Under the pieces are notes generated by a model, which saw only the letters and a program-made list of their open reading frames with translations, searched no databases and was not told the origin of the DNA. A stretch of 6,365 nucleotides of DNA from Marinosulfonomonas sp. (GTDB lineage Bacteria; Pseudomonadota; Alphaproteobacteria; Rhodobacterales; Rhodobacteraceae): the NCBI GenBank assembly GCA_019090845.1, contig JAHRVD010000317.1:1-6365 (forward strand), given 5' to 3'. The position numbers were made by a program, and so were the translations under genes. Below are positions 5,567 through 6,365 of this stretch, in pieces (the stretch's first letter is position 1; every line of letters begins with the position of its first letter).

Positions 5567-6365
5567 ATGGCAAAAGCTCAATCCTTTACCTGCAACGAAT
5601 GCGGCGCGACTCATTCCAAATGGTCCGGGCGCTGTGACGATTGCGGCGCATGGAATTCAATCACTCAGGATGTGGCGATCTCGACCGGCCCGGCGGCCAA
5701 ATCGCTTGGGGCGGCGCGTGGTTCACGGCTGGAACTTAGCGACCTGTCGACACAAGAAGCCCCCCCGCCACGCACCAAATCCGGCATCGGCGAGCTTGAC
5801 CGCGTGCTGGGCGGCGGGCTGGTGCCTGCCTCGGCGATCCTTGTGGGCGGCGATCCGGGTATCGGCAAATCCACCCTGTTATTGCAGGCAGCGGCCAGTT
5901 TCGCGCGCGCCGGTCTGAAAGCAATCTATGTGTCGGGCGAAGAAGCCGCCGCACAGGTTCGGATGCGCGCGGAGCGCCTTGGGCTGACGGATGCGCCGGT
6001 AAAGCTGGCGACAGAAACCAATCTGCGCGATATCCTGACAACGCTTGAGGCGGAAAAACCCGACATCGCGATCATCGATTCGATCCAGACCATGTGGTCA
6101 GACAATGTCGCCAGCGCGCCGGGATCCGTTTCACAGGTGCGCGCGGCTGCCCATGAGCTGACGTCATTTGCCAAACGGCGCAACATGGCCGTCGTACTGG
6201 TCGGCCATGTCACCAAGGACGGCCAGATCGCCGGGCCACGGGTGGTCGAACATATGGTCGACACGGTGCTTTATTTTGAGGGCGAGAGGGGCCATCAGTT
6301 CCGCATTCTGCGGGCGGTACAAAACCGCTTTGGCCCGGCCGATGAAATCGGCGTATTTGAAATGA
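5567..6365 (+). CDS. radA: DNA repair protein RadA (Sms), N-terminal part (cut by window edge)
   Basis: RecA-like ATPase and helicase that promotes branch migration during recombinational repair. The window holds 266 codons of a protein usually about 450-460 residues long. Seen in order are a C4 zinc finger with C9, C12, C23 and C26; a linker; SGIGELDRVLGGGLVPAS (72-89); the Walker A GGDPGIGKS (94-102); YVSGEE (121-126); the Walker B region DIAIIDSIQT (166-175); and VLVGHVTKDGQIAGPRVVEH (210-229), all typical of RadA. The RadA-specific motif, normally KNRFG, reads QNRFG (252-256; codon CAA for the usual Lys). The missing C-terminal part should be the Lon-protease-like domain. The ATG at 5567 gives the standard MAKA start, but no ribosome-binding site precedes it. 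It is a housekeeping gene that probably marks the end of the iol/ars block. Confidence 0.97.
   Translation, partial: MAKAQSFTCNECGATHSKWSGRCDDCGAWNSITQDVAISTGPAAKSLGAARGSRLELSDLSTQEAPPPRTKSGIGELDRVLGGGLVPASAILVGGDPGIGKSTLLLQAAASFARAGLKAIYVSGEEAAAQVRMRAERLGLTDAPVKLATETNLRDILTTLEAEKPDIAIIDSIQTMWSDNVASAPGSVSQVRAAAHELTSFAKRRNMAVVLVGHVTKDGQIAGPRVVEHMVDTVLYFEGERGHQFRILRAVQNRFGPADEIGVFEM

Overview
The window looks like chromosomal DNA from an alphaproteobacterium, most likely of the Rhodobacteraceae/Roseobacter group. This is inferred from the moderately high G+C content, the codon choice and the protein style; no taxonomic search was possible. Six protein-coding genes fill almost all of it. Two are cut by the window edges (iolC on the left, radA on the right). 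I see no rRNA or tRNA gene, CRISPR array, insertion sequence or phage gene, and no gene-free stretch longer than about 270 bases.

Positions 1-3232 hold inositol catabolism genes. iolD (ring-opening hydrolase) and then iolC (5-dehydro-2-deoxygluconate kinase) read leftward as one transcription unit. They are joined by an odd 11-codon mini-ORF whose start and stop both overlap the neighbouring genes as TGATG. A TIM-barrel protein of the IolE/MocC (inosose dehydratase-like) family is divergent from iolD and reads rightward. In the known pathway an IolE-type enzyme makes the diketone that IolD hydrolyses. After isomerisation by IolB, which is not in the window, IolC phosphorylates the product. 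The iolD/IolE-like intergenic region carries a perfect 18-bp palindrome, TTTGCAACCGGTTGCAAA, a classical LacI-family operator with a central CG.

Positions 3229-4242 encode a LacI-family repressor, convergent with the IolE-like gene; the two stop codons share one CTAG. A 16/18 copy of the operator (TTTGCAACTGGTTTCAAA) lies upstream of the repressor gene. The repressor is therefore very probably the local inositol regulator and probably autoregulated.

Positions 4243-5522 hold a regulatory region followed by a rightward ACR3-family arsenite efflux gene with no arsR or arsC beside it. It shares the operator-bearing region with the lacI-type gene, so the repressor may also affect it. Other short symmetric elements in the region could instead bind an unlinked regulator.

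Positions 5567-6365 hold the first 266 codons of the DNA repair protein RadA. Its normally KNRFG motif reads QNRFG here.

Overall this is a fairly ordinary accessory-metabolism region. I found no convincing wholly new system. The points worth following up are the two-operator regulon, its possible link to arsenite efflux, the TGATG relay mini-ORF, and the altered RadA motif.
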